Shown piece by piece: positions 17,421 through 26,898 of a stretch of DNA of 64,000 nt. The notes under the pieces were generated by a model. The model did no database searches and was not told the DNA's origin. It worked only from the letters and a program-made list of their open reading frames with translations. Each line of letters opens with the position of its first letter. Positions within the stretch are counted from its first letter, which is position 1. A program made the translations under genes and the position numbers. The DNA comes from an uncultured Dorea sp. (GTDB lineage: Bacteria > Bacillota > Clostridia > Lachnospirales > Lachnospiraceae), in the NCBI GenBank assembly GCA_910577685.1, contig CAJTOH010000015.1, positions 19,402-83,401 of the forward strand, read 5' to 3'.

Positions 17421-18965
17421 CTAATAATAAGCGTCAAACACCTGCTTCGCCACATTGACCGCCTTTCCTTCCCCGTCGGAGGACTCGATAATCACGCTGA
17501 TTACCAGTTCCGGGTTATCCACATTGGTCAAACCGATATACCATGAATGATCCTTCTCCTTATCAGAACTGTACTCCGCCGTCCCGGTCTTTCCGGCAGC
17601 CGTATAACTCTGCCCGCTGAGGACCGTCGCCGTCCCGTAATCCACCACGCCGGCCATATACTGCTTAAGCTGGGCGGCCTCGTCGGCCGTCATAAGCGTC
17701 TTATACTCCGACGGAAGGTTTTTATCTACCTCCTGCCCGGTGTAGTTCGTAATGGAATCTACCAGATATGGCTCCATCAGGATACCGCCGTTGGCAATGG
17801 CGCAAGTAACCAACGCCAGATGATAGGGGCTTACCTGAGTCTTTCCCTGCCCCATGGCAGTCATCATCTTATCCGCGCTGGAAGCCCCGGTATCCAGCAT
17901 GAACTTGCTCTTACTATAAGGAAGTATGCAAGGGAGCTTGGAATCAAACAAAAGCTCCTTCGACGTCTTTTTAAATTTCCCCACATCAAGGTTCAGGCCG
18001 ATATTACAAAAAGATGTATTACAGGAATATGCAATACTGTCCGCAAAGGAAACCTGCCCATGAACATGGCCTCCGAAACAGTGGATCGTCGTTCCGTCCT
18101 GCTCAATGGCTCCGGCGCAGTTATAGCCGTAATCCGACGCTCCCAGATTCTCTCTCAGATACTCCAGGGCCGTGATCATCTTGAACGTAGACCCCGGCGC
18201 ATACTGCCCTTGGGTGGCGCGGTTCAGCAAGGCGCTGTCAGCGTCCGTATTCAAGTATTCCCAATCTTGAGTTACCCTATTCGGATCAAAATCCGGTTTC
18301 GAAAGCATCACAAGAATCTTCCCCGTAGAAGGCTCCATCACCACAACCGCGCCTTTTGCGTCTCCCATCGCCTGATACGCTGTCTGCTGAAGATCCGCAT
18401 CCAGCGTGGTAACCACGCTGTCCCCCATGTTCTTCTTATCCTGAAACTCGTTTTTTAACTTTTCCAAGAAAAAAGCATTGGATGTCAACAGCTCAAAATT
18501 CTCCACAGATTCAAGCCCTGATTTACCGTGGTCGCTGTAGCCTACCGTGTGGGCGAACATGTTGCCGTAGGGATATTCCCGCGTCTCAGTTCCGTCCTCC
18601 GAAACCAACGTCCTTGCCAGCACCTTCCCGTTCCTGTCCAAGATATTCCCCCGCACCACCCGGTCCGCCAGGGAATCCTTCCTTGCGTTATAAGGACTCT
18701 GGATATACTCCTTACTCCTCGTAACCTGGAAATAGCTGATATATCCCATCATAGCCAGAAACAATGCGACAAAGATATAAGTAACCCTAGCGAACTCTTT
18801 GTTCCTTGCGCGCTTTGCCTTGGATCTTTGGCGGTCTTGGCGGTCTGCTTCTCTGCGCTCCTTTCGGGACATCTCTTCTCTTTCCCGCTCTGCCCTCATC
18901 CGCTTCTGGGCCTCTCTTTGCTCGTAACCTTTCCTTTTTTCTTCTCTCAATATCGTCTTCCTCAT
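17421..18965 (-). CDS. class B penicillin-binding protein (transpeptidase)
   Basis: A 514-residue PBP that cross-links peptidoglycan outside the membrane. It has a very basic cytoplasmic N-terminus (1-60), one membrane segment (about 64-82), a short pedestal (residues 90-200) and a transpeptidase domain with the three active-site motifs SxxK (STFK), SxN (SCN) and KTG (KTGTAEYSS). It is shorter than FtsI-type PBPs, lacking a PASTA region, like PbpA/PBP2 partners of SEDS proteins. The listed ATG at 18965 lies inside the upstream SEDS gene, giving a 179-nt overlap in another frame; later starts at 18899 or 18872 are possible. Confidence 0.92.
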   Translation of the reverse strand: MRKTILREEKRKGYEQREAQKRMRAEREREEMSRKERREADRQDRQRSKAKRARNKEFARVTYIFVALFLAMMGYISYFQVTRSKEYIQSPYNARKDSLADRVVRGNILDRNGKVLARTLVSEDGTETREYPYGNMFAHTVGYSDHGKSGLESVENFELLTSNAFFLEKLKNEFQDKKNMGDSVVTTLDADLQQTAYQAMGDAKGAVVVMEPSTGKILVMLSKPDFDPNRVTQDWEYLNTDADSALLNRATQGQYAPGSTFKMITALEYLRENLGASDYGYNCAGAIEQDGTTIHCFGGHVHGQVSFADSIAYSCNTSFCNIGLNLDVGKFKKTSKELLFDSKLPCILPYSKSKFMLDTGASSADKMMTAMGQGKTQVSPYHLALVTCAIANGGILMEPYLVDSITNYTGQEVDKNLPSEYKTLMTADEAAQLKQYMAGVVDYGTATVLSGQSYTAAGKTGTAEYSSDKEKDHSWYIGLTNVDNPELVISVIIESSDGEGKAVNVAKQVFDAYY

Positions 18966-20259
18966 CTTCCCTTACAATATATAATCCCTGGATAATCGCA
19001 AACATAATCAACGTGCTTAGCAGAGAACTTCCCCCGTAGCTCACCAGCGGAAGCGTCACTCCCGTAGACGGGATGAACTTGGTCACTCCTCCGATATTCA
19101 GAAAAGCCTGAAAAATATAACATGTCCCAAGTCCAAGGGCTACCATCTTATAGAACATATTGTGGAGCTGCATCGCAATATTCAGGAACATCACATAGCA
19201 GCTGACACAAATAAGTATCATACACAGGGCAAATATTAACCCCAGCTCCTCCGAGATGGCAGAAAAGATAAAGTCCTCGTCTGCAACCGGGATCTTCTCC
19301 GGCATCCCCTGGAACAGCCCCATGCCGAACCAGCCTCCCGTACCAATGGCGAAAAGCGACTGCGCTACCTGATATCCCCCATTGTCGTAAACCGCAAACG
19401 GATCTCTCCACGCCTCAACTCTGGTACGCACATGGTTGAACAGATAAAAGGCTCCCACAGACGCTATGCTGCCTGCGCCGAGACCGGCGGCTACATAGAG
19501 GAACTGACGAGTGGCCACATAAAGCATAGCCAGATATACCACAAAAATAATCAGCGCCGCTCCCAAGTCCTTGGACGCCACAAGAATCAGCACATGGAAG
19601 GCCGCAATCGCCGTCGTAATTACAATATCCTTAAATTCCATCGACATCTTGAAACTAGAAGCAACGAAAAACACGAATATAATCTTAACCAGCTCCGACG
19701 GCTGTATACTGATTCCGGCAACCGTGAATCCAAGCTTCGCCCCGTAGGATACCCGCCCCGCTACGATAACGACGGCAAGGGATGCAATTCCGGCAATGGC
19801 ATACAGATTCCTCCACTCCGAAAGCTTCTTGAACTTCCGAATAATAACAGGAACCGCCATGCTGACCGCAATGGCCCCCGACGCGATAACATACTGTTTC
19901 ACAGCCTTCTCATAATTCAGTCTGGCCAGTATAATCATGCCGATACAGAGCAGCATACACATATTATTAACCACCAGTCTGGAGGATTTTGGATATATAT
20001 TCGTATATAACGCTATGGTCGTGATAAATAATATCACCTGTATCACATAGAAAGCAAGGATCTTGATATCCTCCTTTTCCAGATACATTACCATGAATGC
20101 AATGATATGGATCATAAACATCAGAACATTCTGCCTTCTTAACATACTCCTCTGCCTGTCCGGATCGCTGTACCCGAAGATGCTGAAACACAGATATGTA
20201 TACATCGTAATCAATACGATCATTAAATATTTTGATAATTCTACAATAATATTTACCAA
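18787..20259 (-). CDS. FtsW/RodA/SpoVE (SEDS) peptidoglycan glycosyltransferase
   Basis: A 490-residue polytopic protein with about eleven predicted membrane helices. SEDS family features are GISIQPSELVKIIFVFF, the RVEAWRDPF loop and the C-terminal GVTLPLVSYGGSSLL motif. It polymerises lipid II and normally works with a class B PBP such as the one encoded next. The start is a TTG at 20257-20259 preceded by AGGTGA, which overlaps the stop of the U32 gene. A basic cytoplasmic tail of about 60 residues is encoded in the region shared with the PBP gene. Confidence 0.93.
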   Translation of the reverse strand: MVNIIVELSKYLMIVLITMYTYLCFSIFGYSDPDRQRSMLRRQNVLMFMIHIIAFMVMYLEKEDIKILAFYVIQVILFITTIALYTNIYPKSSRLVVNNMCMLLCIGMIILARLNYEKAVKQYVIASGAIAVSMAVPVIIRKFKKLSEWRNLYAIAGIASLAVVIVAGRVSYGAKLGFTVAGISIQPSELVKIIFVFFVASSFKMSMEFKDIVITTAIAAFHVLILVASKDLGAALIIFVVYLAMLYVATRQFLYVAAGLGAGSIASVGAFYLFNHVRTRVEAWRDPFAVYDNGGYQVAQSLFAIGTGGWFGMGLFQGMPEKIPVADEDFIFSAISEELGLIFALCMILICVSCYVMFLNIAMQLHNMFYKMVALGLGTCYIFQAFLNIGGVTKFIPSTGVTLPLVSYGGSSLLSTLIMFAIIQGLYIVREDEEDDIERRKKERLRAKRGPEADEGRAGKRRDVPKGAQRSRPPRPPKIQGKARKEQRVR

Positions 20260-20267
20260 ATCTTCAC

Positions 20268-22490
20268 CTACTTTACTCCCCGATTAAAATGCCCTCTCGT
20301 ATACTCTGTCCGAGGCGGCTCCACATCCCGCCGGAAAAGGAACGCGTCCCGATAAAGCCGCAGGATCTCCCGCGCCTTCTCCCCCGTCTCCACAGTAAAA
20401 TCAAGCCGCAGCTCGCACGGCATAAGCCCCGAAACCTCCTCAGCCTTATCCGCCAGAAACAGCGGGGCGCTGTTATATATCACATTATAGCAGTACCTGC
20501 AGCAAAGCCGCACGGCAAACTGCTTCCGGTACCTGTCGTTCAGATAAAGATACCCTCCTTCTCTTTGACACTCCCCCGACGTATTCCGGATACAGTTGGC
20601 CGACACCATAACCGGCTGGTATCCATAGACCGGTAAGACCGCCCCGCGAATGTCAAGGCTCTTAAGCTCCTTTACATTTAACTCCGCAGGCACCGCATAC
20701 CGCCGTATTCTCTGCTTTTTCATAAAAGTCCTGCCGTATCTGTTAAATACATACAGATTCGAATCCGTACAAATGTCTTTCTCATAGCCATGGTCCGAAA
20801 GCCACTGATAACTCTCCCAGTTTCGTATCAGCACACCGTCATAGGACGCCTCTATCATAGAATAATACCGCTCCCACTTCCGGGCGTCCGCCATGCGGAA
20901 AATATGCGGCATTACGAGAAAATATGCATGCTCCCTGCCATGCTTCGCCAGATATTCCCTGACCTGGCTCTGTAATCCAATCTCATCATCTACGTAGATC
21001 GTCCTTATGTCTTCGCAGTCAATCAAGGCTTTCAGTTGTGGGAACGACTGGACAAAACAGGATAAACAAGGCTTCCGCGTCCCGTATTCCAAAAGCCCTT
21101 CCTCCGCCTCCCGGATACTTTCCGGGGCCTTCTCTTTTGGCTCCTCCCTCCGGTTCCGGTCCGTAATCGCCTCCGAAAGCTTGCAAAGTCCTTCCCTGCG
21201 CAGCTCGTTCAACGCCTGCATGGGCAGAAATACTTCTCCGTTCATCTCCACGCGAAACTCCCCGAAACTAAACTCCGTATTACCGGTCTTCTGCATCTGC
21301 CTTTCTACCCTCTCAGCGTCCAGAGGCTGCCGCAGGGCAGGCTGCACCGCCTCGCCTGCACACTCTGCCCGGCAATCACCGCAGGTTAATAACAGTTTAG
21401 CACGCTCTCCGACGGAAAGTATTAAATTACCATTAATTTTTTCTTGTATTTTATATTCCGGAACCTCTTTCGCTTCCTGATCCTTCTGCATACGCCGGAA
21501 GGAAACCATATCCTTCCCGTTATGCCGCCCGTAATATCCTTCCGTATACCCCCTGCGCCGATAGACGCCGTAGAGTCTGTCCCTGTCTTCCTCCTCCACT
21601 TTATAGCGCCCCGGCCCCTTCTCGAGATACAGATCCGCATACTTTCGGTAAATGCGGGTCACCGTGTAAACATAGTCCGGCTGTTTCATTCTCCCCTCGA
21701 TCTTGAAAGAATCAATCCCCGCCTCCATAAGCTCCGGAAGCAGATCAATCGTACACAGATCCTTAAGGCTCATCAAATCCGCAGGCTTTCTCCCCGCTGC
21801 CTGCCATGGCAGGCGGCAGGGCTGGGCGCACTGCCCCCGGTTGCCGCTCCTGCCGCCGATCATGCTGCTTAGCAGGCACTGTCCCGAATAGCAATAGCAC
21901 AGCGCCCCATGTACAAAACATTCGATCTCCATACCGGTCCGCTCCTTCATCCGACGGATCTCCTCAAGCGACAGCTCCCTTGCGGGTACGACCCGCACCA
22001 CTCCCTGCTCTTTTAGAAACGCCGCGCCCTCCGCTCCCGTAACCGTCATCTGGGTACTTGCATGGACGGGCAGATCCGGCAGATATCTGCGTAAGTATTC
22101 TAGTACCCCGATATCCTGTACGATCACTCCGTCGAGTCCCCGCAGATAATAAGGCAGGAGATATTCGTACAGCCCTTCTATCTCATGATCCTTAAGCAGT
22201 GTATTTACCGTCAGATAAATCCGCCTCCCATGGATATGTACATAGTCAATGGCTTCAAGCAGCTCATCCTCGGCCGGATTCTTCGCAAACGCCCTCGCTC
22301 CGAATCTCGTCCCGCCGATATAGACTGCGTCCGCCCCCGCGCACACCGCCGCCCTGAGGCTCTCTATAGAGCCGGCCGGCGCAAGAATCTCAATCCGGCC
22401 GGCCCGCCCATAAGCCCCTTTAGAAACCGTCTCCCCAAAACCTATCGGCTTATCCTTACCCCGACTCCCGGAATTATGTCTCTTTGTCAT
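20268..22490 (-). CDS. peptidase U32 family protein
   Basis: A 740-residue protein of the U32 family (collagenase-like; relatives include the RlhA tRNA/rRNA hydroxylation enzymes). The N-terminal barrel begins ILAPAGSIESLRAAVCAGADAVYIGG, and the family signature ECFVHGALCYCYSGQCLLSS with its cysteines lies near residue 195-215. Further cysteine clusters (CRYCYN near 670) may hold a metal centre. The long C-terminal half corresponds to the DUF3656 and second domain found in large members. Its stop codon TAG is embedded in the ribosome binding site of the SEDS gene. A role in RNA hydroxylation is more likely than proteolysis. Confidence 0.88.
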   Translation of the reverse strand: MTKRHNSGSRGKDKPIGFGETVSKGAYGRAGRIEILAPAGSIESLRAAVCAGADAVYIGGTRFGARAFAKNPAEDELLEAIDYVHIHGRRIYLTVNTLLKDHEIEGLYEYLLPYYLRGLDGVIVQDIGVLEYLRRYLPDLPVHASTQMTVTGAEGAAFLKEQGVVRVVPARELSLEEIRRMKERTGMEIECFVHGALCYCYSGQCLLSSMIGGRSGNRGQCAQPCRLPWQAAGRKPADLMSLKDLCTIDLLPELMEAGIDSFKIEGRMKQPDYVYTVTRIYRKYADLYLEKGPGRYKVEEEDRDRLYGVYRRRGYTEGYYGRHNGKDMVSFRRMQKDQEAKEVPEYKIQEKINGNLILSVGERAKLLLTCGDCRAECAGEAVQPALRQPLDAERVERQMQKTGNTEFSFGEFRVEMNGEVFLPMQALNELRREGLCKLSEAITDRNRREEPKEKAPESIREAEEGLLEYGTRKPCLSCFVQSFPQLKALIDCEDIRTIYVDDEIGLQSQVREYLAKHGREHAYFLVMPHIFRMADARKWERYYSMIEASYDGVLIRNWESYQWLSDHGYEKDICTDSNLYVFNRYGRTFMKKQRIRRYAVPAELNVKELKSLDIRGAVLPVYGYQPVMVSANCIRNTSGECQREGGYLYLNDRYRKQFAVRLCCRYCYNVIYNSAPLFLADKAEEVSGLMPCELRLDFTVETGEKAREILRLYRDAFLFRRDVEPPRTEYTRGHFNRGVK

Positions 22491-22573
22491 ACACCCTCCT
22501 TATGGGCTGTCAGGCATACCCAACGCGTCCGCCCGTCTGGGGGCAGATTTTGAAACCTCCCGACCTCCCTTTA

Positions 22574-22597
22574 AAAAAGGCTGTCAAAAGACAGCCT
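22574..22597 (-). terminator. rho-independent terminator of zapA
   Basis: AGGCTGTC (22578-22585) pairs with GACAGCCT (22590-22597) around an AAAA loop, followed on the minus strand by TTTTT. The stem overlaps the zapA stop codon. The U32 gene start is 84 bp further on. Confidence 0.85.
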
Positions 22598-23009
22598 ATT
22601 TCTTACGATTATTCTTTATCTCCGTTTCCAATTGGACAATCTTCATCTGAAATTCCTTATTCTCTTCCTTAAGCTTGTCCATAGATTTTTCCGCATTCTC
22701 GAGCTTGATCTGAACAGATATCAGTTCATGCTTCAGATCGTACATCTCTTTATCCTTCGCCTCTATATCACTTTCCAGTGTGCCGCCCTGCTTCTTTGCC
22801 TTAAAATAATCATCTGCAATATTCAGTGCAAGCAGTATGCTTCTGGTCTCGGCGCTCTGCTTCCGGTAACCGTCGCTGTTGCTGCACTCTTCAATCTTAT
22901 GGTTCAGGTAGGTCGATACTTTCTGCAGGTAGTCTTCACTTTCAAAACCGCTCAGGGTAAATACCTTGCCCCCTATTAATACTTCCGTAAAGTTTTTTGA
23001 TGATGCCAT
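22596..23009 (-). CDS. zapA: cell division protein ZapA
   Basis: A 137-residue protein with the ZapA N-terminal domain (TEVLIGGKVFTLSGFESEDYLQKVSTYLNHKIEE) and a C-terminal coiled coil (about 75-135, EMYDLKHELISVQIKLENAEKSMDKLKEE). ZapA binds FtsZ filaments and promotes Z-ring bundling. It has an AGGAGG site seven bases before the ATG, its own promoter at 23086-23114 and its own terminator, so it appears monocistronic. The coiled coil is longer than in E. coli ZapA, as common in Firmicutes. Confidence 0.92.
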   Translation of the reverse strand: MASSKNFTEVLIGGKVFTLSGFESEDYLQKVSTYLNHKIEECSNSDGYRKQSAETRSILLALNIADDYFKAKKQGGTLESDIEAKDKEMYDLKHELISVQIKLENAEKSMDKLKEENKEFQMKIVQLETEIKNNRKK

Positions 23010-23085
23010 TAGAAGCCTCCTCGAAATTCTTATGCCTTAGTACGCAGAAAACCTGCCGACAGCAGTTTTCCGACTCTCTCATTCT

Positions 23086-23114
23086 ATTATAAACGATACT
23101 TCTCTAAAAACCAA
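23086..23114 (-). promoter_or_regulatory. zapA promoter
   Basis: TTGGTT, a 17-bp spacer and TATAAT on the minus strand. The -35 hexamer directly abuts the ruvB stop codon, about 77 bp upstream of the zapA start. Confidence 0.75.
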
Positions 23115-24122
23115 CTATTTTTCGATAATTTCACGGGAAATTCCCAGATGATGGTATGCATGATCCGTTACAAGCCTTCCTCTCGGCGTTCTCTGGATGA
23201 ATCCGTTCATCAGAAGGTAGGGTTCATAGACATCCTCAATGGTTCCCGCATCCTCTCCGATTGCCGCAGCCAGCGTATCCAGCCCCACAGGACCTCCAAG
23301 GAACTTCTCAATCATCACCAGCAGAAGCCTCCTGTCGGTCTGGTCAAGCCCCTCCTTGTCCACATCCAGAAGATCCAGCGCGTAGTTGGCTACCTCCTCT
23401 GTGATATAGCCGTCATATTTGACCTGGGCAAAATCCCTCACACGCTTCAGAAGCCTGTTGGCAAGCCTCGGCGTCCCTCTGGACCTTCTTGCCAGCGCAT
23501 CGGCGCCCCTGCCGTCAATCCCAACTTCAAGCACCTTCGCAGAACGCAGAAGGATCGTCTTTAACTCTTCCACCGTATAGAACTCCATCCGGTTCACCAC
23601 TCCGAAACGGTCCCGCAGAGGGGCGGTCAACATACCCGCCCTTGTCGTAGCGCCTACCAGCGTGAATTTGGGAAGGTCAAGGCGTATCGACCTTGCGCTG
23701 GCTCCCTTCCCGATCATAATGTCAATCGCATAGTCCTCCATCGCAGGATACAGGACTTCTTCCACCTGCCGGTTCAGGCGGTGGATCTCATCCACGAACA
23801 AGACGTCCCCTTCCTGCAGGTTATTCAGGATCGCCGCCATCTCCCCCGGCTTCTCGATCGCCGGACCGGAGGTAATCTTAAGATTCACGTCCATCTCATT
23901 GGCAATAATCCCTGCAAGCGTCGTCTTCCCAAGCCCCGGCGGTCCGTAGAACAATACATGGTCCAACGGCTCCTTTCTGGCTTTCGCTGCTTCGATATAG
24001 ATCTTAAGCGTCTCCTTCGCCTTCTCCTGCCCTATATAATCTGCAAGCATCTGCGGACGAAGATGGTTTTCGATCTTCACATCCTCTTCCAGATTCTCCG
24101 TCGTAATTATTCGTCTGCCCAT
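23115..24122 (-). CDS. ruvB: Holliday junction branch migration helicase RuvB
   Basis: A 335-residue AAA+ ATPase with Walker A GPPGLGKTT, Walker B FVDEIHRL, sensor 1 GATTRAGML, arginine finger region DRFG and a C-terminal winged-helix domain ending GRLVTDHAYHHLG. It drives branch migration of Holliday junctions with RuvA, encoded 26 bp upstream. Length and motifs are those of the family throughout. No RuvC gene is present, as usual for Firmicutes. Confidence 0.98.
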   Translation of the reverse strand: MGRRIITTENLEEDVKIENHLRPQMLADYIGQEKAKETLKIYIEAAKARKEPLDHVLFYGPPGLGKTTLAGIIANEMDVNLKITSGPAIEKPGEMAAILNNLQEGDVLFVDEIHRLNRQVEEVLYPAMEDYAIDIMIGKGASARSIRLDLPKFTLVGATTRAGMLTAPLRDRFGVVNRMEFYTVEELKTILLRSAKVLEVGIDGRGADALARRSRGTPRLANRLLKRVRDFAQVKYDGYITEEVANYALDLLDVDKEGLDQTDRRLLLVMIEKFLGGPVGLDTLAAAIGEDAGTIEDVYEPYLLMNGFIQRTPRGRLVTDHAYHHLGISREIIEK

Positions 24123-24148
24123 TACCCTAACTCACCCTCATTATTATA

Positions 24149-24763
24149 CTATATATTCATATATCTCAACGCCGATCTCAGCACGTCCTCTACTTCCATG
24201 GCTCCCTCTACTTCCACCTTCCTAACCGCCTTTAATGCCTCCGTACTGCCGTATCCCAACGCCACAAGCGCCTGAACAGCCTCGCTCTGAATCTGGCTCT
24301 GGGATTCCATTCCCGCAGGCGCTTCCGACTCAGAAACGGCAATGTGTTCCAGCGCATCCTCCAGTTTCAGCTTATCGCGAAGCTCAAGGATCAACTTTTC
24401 CGCAGTCTTCTTCCCGATACCCGGAGCTGCGCAGATCGCCTTCACATCGTTGGCCAGAACCGCAAACCGCAGGTCGTCGGGACTCAGAGCCGACAGTACC
24501 CCCAGCCCACCCTTAGGACCGATTCCATTCACCCCAATAAGCAGCTTAAACACAGACAGATCGTCCCGCGTAAGGAATCCATAGAGCTGCATGGCGTCCT
24601 CCTTCACGTTCAGGTATGTAAAGAGCTTCACTTCATTTCCCACCGCCGGAAGCCTCCCCATAGCCTGTCCATACATATAGACCCCATATCCCACTCCCCC
24701 CACGTCGACGATTACTTTATCCTCCTCAAACGCTGCAAGTGTTCCCCTTAGATATGATATCAT
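24149..24763 (-). CDS. ruvA: Holliday junction DNA-binding protein RuvA
   Basis: A 204-residue protein with the N-terminal OB fold (MISYLRGTLAAFEEDKVIVDVGGVGYGV), two helix-hairpin-helix motifs (LIGVNGIGPKGGL and ICAAPGIGKKTAEKLILEL) and the C-terminal three-helix domain that contacts RuvB. It tetramerises on four-way junctions and recruits RuvB, encoded immediately downstream. A GGGAGG site precedes the ATG by six bases. Confidence 0.98.
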   Translation of the reverse strand: MISYLRGTLAAFEEDKVIVDVGGVGYGVYMYGQAMGRLPAVGNEVKLFTYLNVKEDAMQLYGFLTRDDLSVFKLLIGVNGIGPKGGLGVLSALSPDDLRFAVLANDVKAICAAPGIGKKTAEKLILELRDKLKLEDALEHIAVSESEAPAGMESQSQIQSEAVQALVALGYGSTEALKAVRKVEVEGAMEVEDVLRSALRYMNI

Positions 24764-24778
24764 ACCATTCCTCCCTCT

Positions 24779-25270
24779 TTATTGCCATAGATTCTTAAGC
24801 CTCTTAAGCATCCCGTCCGCCGCCGCGCCGATCAAAAACCCTGTCGCCGCCCCCGCGACCAGAAGCGCAGGCATATAGTACGCGGCGCTGAACGTCTCCA
24901 CCACCACCATGGCGGCAATAAGCTGCCCGATATTATGGAACACGCCTCCCGCGATACTCACCCCCGTCACGCTGAAACCGCCCGCCCGCTTTAACAGAGT
25001 CATTGCCGACAGGCTTAACAAGGCTCCGGACAGACTGTAAATAATACTGAAATAATTGCCGAACAGGAACCCCGACAGCAAAACCCGCAGCACAGACAGC
25101 AAAAACGCTTCCCTTACCCGCATCTTATACAGCGCGATCACAATGATCAGATTCGCAAGGCCAAGCTTCATCCCCGGAACACCGAAATGAACGGGGATCA
25201 ATGTCTCAACATAACTAAAGATTAACGCCAGCGCCGTAAATACCCCGAAATATGCTACCCTGCTCTTCAC
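24779..25270 (-). CDS. Gx transporter family membrane protein
   Basis: About 163 residues, very hydrophobic, with five or six predicted helices and the motif VPGMKLGLANLIIVIALYK characteristic of the Gx transporter family (often annotated heptaprenyl diphosphate synthase component I). It resembles an ECF-type substrate-binding subunit. A GTG at 25270 lies seven bases after GGAGG and is preferred over the TTG one codon upstream. It follows a NusG domain II gene by 16 bp, an association often seen near ApbE and polyprenyl synthase genes. The substrate is unknown. Confidence 0.85.
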   Translation of the reverse strand: MKSRVAYFGVFTALALIFSYVETLIPVHFGVPGMKLGLANLIIVIALYKMRVREAFLLSVLRVLLSGFLFGNYFSIIYSLSGALLSLSAMTLLKRAGGFSVTGVSIAGGVFHNIGQLIAAMVVVETFSAAYYMPALLVAGAATGFLIGAAADGMLKRLKNLWQ

Positions 25271-25286
25271 CAAAGTTCCTCCCCGC

Positions 25287-25658
25287 TCAATTCGTCACGG
25301 CGTCAAATTCCCTGTTCGCACCGGACTCCACCTCCACAACCACTCTGTTGGGAAGGCAGATTATACTCTCATGGTTTAAAGACACCGGCTTCTGGTGGAC
25401 GCAGAGCTGGTCCGGACAGTCCGCCTGAACCATGGACGCTTCCCCGTTCTTGATTTGGAGCAGATTCGTTCCTCCGTTAATCTCCACCTCCCTGTCCTCC
25501 GACAGGCTATAGATTCCTTCTATCTCGCCTTCCCTCTTAACGATCACTCTGTTGGCGCCGGCTGCGCCGACAAAGGTACGTACAAGCACGGCAAGGCCTG
25601 CCACACATAGGATGACTACAATCAAAATCCAGTCCTTTTTCTTCAAACCATTCTTCAT
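25287..25658 (-). CDS. NusG domain II-containing membrane-anchored protein
   Basis: About 123 residues: one membrane segment near the N-terminus (WILIVVILCVAGLAVLVRTF) and an external NusG-II-type domain with two cysteines in the motif ADCPDQLCVHQKP and the closing CLPNRVVVEV. I chose the ATG at 25658 because AGAGG lies nine bases upstream; an open frame continues 14 codons further 5'. It is the first gene of the operon with the Gx transporter, ruvA and ruvB. The function of the family is not established; its repeated neighbourhood with apbE suggests an envelope redox or flavin link. Confidence 0.85.
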   Translation of the reverse strand: MKNGLKKKDWILIVVILCVAGLAVLVRTFVGAAGANRVIVKREGEIEGIYSLSEDREVEINGGTNLLQIKNGEASMVQADCPDQLCVHQKPVSLNHESIICLPNRVVVEVESGANREFDAVTN

Positions 25659-25690
25659 ATACATCAACCTCTTTATTTTCTCTACGCAAT

Positions 25691-25719
25691 ATTCTAACAC
25701 AAGAAATCCGGTTCTGCAA
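25691..25719 (-). promoter_or_regulatory. promoter of the NusG-II/Gx/ruvAB operon
   Basis: TTGCAG, 17-bp spacer, TAGAAT on the minus strand, 33 bp before the preferred start of the NusG-II gene. Confidence 0.75.
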
Positions 25720-25781
25720 TCACATGTTCGATTACATAGATAAAATGGATTTTACAAACAGTAACTTTTATAAAAAAGAGT

Positions 25782-25810
25782 TTGATTGCAGCCAACAGCT
25801 ACGTTATAAT
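25782..25810 (+). promoter_or_regulatory. apbE promoter
   Basis: TTGATT, 17-bp spacer and a perfect TATAAT, about 66 bp upstream of the apbE start and divergent from the NusG-II operon promoter. Confidence 0.8.
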
Positions 25811-25876
25811 AGTTAAGGACGCTTAAGGCGGGCTGCGCCTGAGCTGCGTTCAACATATCGCAAACGAGGTGTATTT

Positions 25877-26869
25877 ATGAAATATAAAAGTTTAACCGCG
25901 CTGCTTATATGCGCCGTACTTCTATTGTCCGGCTGTTCGGAACTGACCAAAGGACACAATCAGGTCTATACGGACACCCTCTTCGATACGGTCGTCCGCG
26001 TCGAGATCCTTGACGGGGTTGACGAGGATGTATTGAAGGGCTGCGAAAATATCTGCCAAAAATACCACTCCATGTTCTCCAACAAGATCGAAGACAGCGA
26101 GATTTCCCGGATCAACAGCGCAGGCGGGAATCCTGTGGAAGTCTCCGACGAGACCGTTACCCTCCTTAGAAAAGCGATCTACTACGGCGACCTATCCAAC
26201 GGCGCCTTCGACGTTACCATCGCCCCTGTTTCAAGCCTGTGGGATTTTCATGCCGAGACGCCCGCCCCGCCGACGCCCGAAGCAATCTACGAGGCTGCCA
26301 GTTACGTGGATTACAAGAATATCCTCATAGACGGCAACACGGTCAGGCTCCTCAATCCCAACGCCGCCATTGATGTAGGAGGCATAGCCAAAGGGTATAT
26401 TGCAGATATTCTGAAACAGTACCTGCAGGATCACGGCGTCAAACACGCTATCATCAATCTTGGGGGAAATGTACTGGCTATCGGAAGCCGGCTGGACGGC
26501 AGCGACTACAATATCGGCATCCAGAAACCCTTCGACATGACGGGGGAAGCCATCACTTCCGTACGGATCTCCAACAAATCCGTCGTGACCTCGGGTACTT
26601 ATCAGCGATATTTTGAGGCTGACGGCAAGCTTTATCACCACATTCTGGACCCGCGCACAGGTTATCCCTGTGAAAATACCTTAAACAGCGTTACGATCAT
26701 CACCAACTCGTCCCTCACGGCAGATGCGTTAAGCACTACATGCTTCCTGCTTGGATATGACAAGAGCATGCGGCTGATCGAACAACTGGATAATGTGGAC
26801 GCCGTCTTTATCACGAACGACAATAAGATACGATATTCCAAGAATTTTCAACAGAAGGTCATGAAATAG
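25877..26869 (+). CDS. apbE: FAD:protein FMN transferase (ApbE)
   Basis: A 330-residue lipoprotein with a signal peptide ending in the lipobox LLSGC at about Cys19. Family motifs include DTLFDTVVRVEI, the FAD-binding AIDVGGIAKGYIAD, NLGGNV and the Mg2+-binding end HHILDPRTGYPCEN followed by TADALSTTCFLLG. ApbE attaches FMN through a phosphoester to threonine in RnfG and RnfD on the outer face of the membrane. The rnf operon starts only 7.4 kb away, and both substrates there carry flavinylation motifs. It has its own promoter and a strong terminator. Confidence 0.97.
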   Translation: MKYKSLTALLICAVLLLSGCSELTKGHNQVYTDTLFDTVVRVEILDGVDEDVLKGCENICQKYHSMFSNKIEDSEISRINSAGGNPVEVSDETVTLLRKAIYYGDLSNGAFDVTIAPVSSLWDFHAETPAPPTPEAIYEAASYVDYKNILIDGNTVRLLNPNAAIDVGGIAKGYIADILKQYLQDHGVKHAIINLGGNVLAIGSRLDGSDYNIGIQKPFDMTGEAITSVRISNKSVVTSGTYQRYFEADGKLYHHILDPRTGYPCENTLNSVTIITNSSLTADALSTTCFLLGYDKSMRLIEQLDNVDAVFITNDNKIRYSKNFQQKVMK

Positions 26870-26898
26870 TATGCCTCCACAGGATTCCCTATGTCAGA

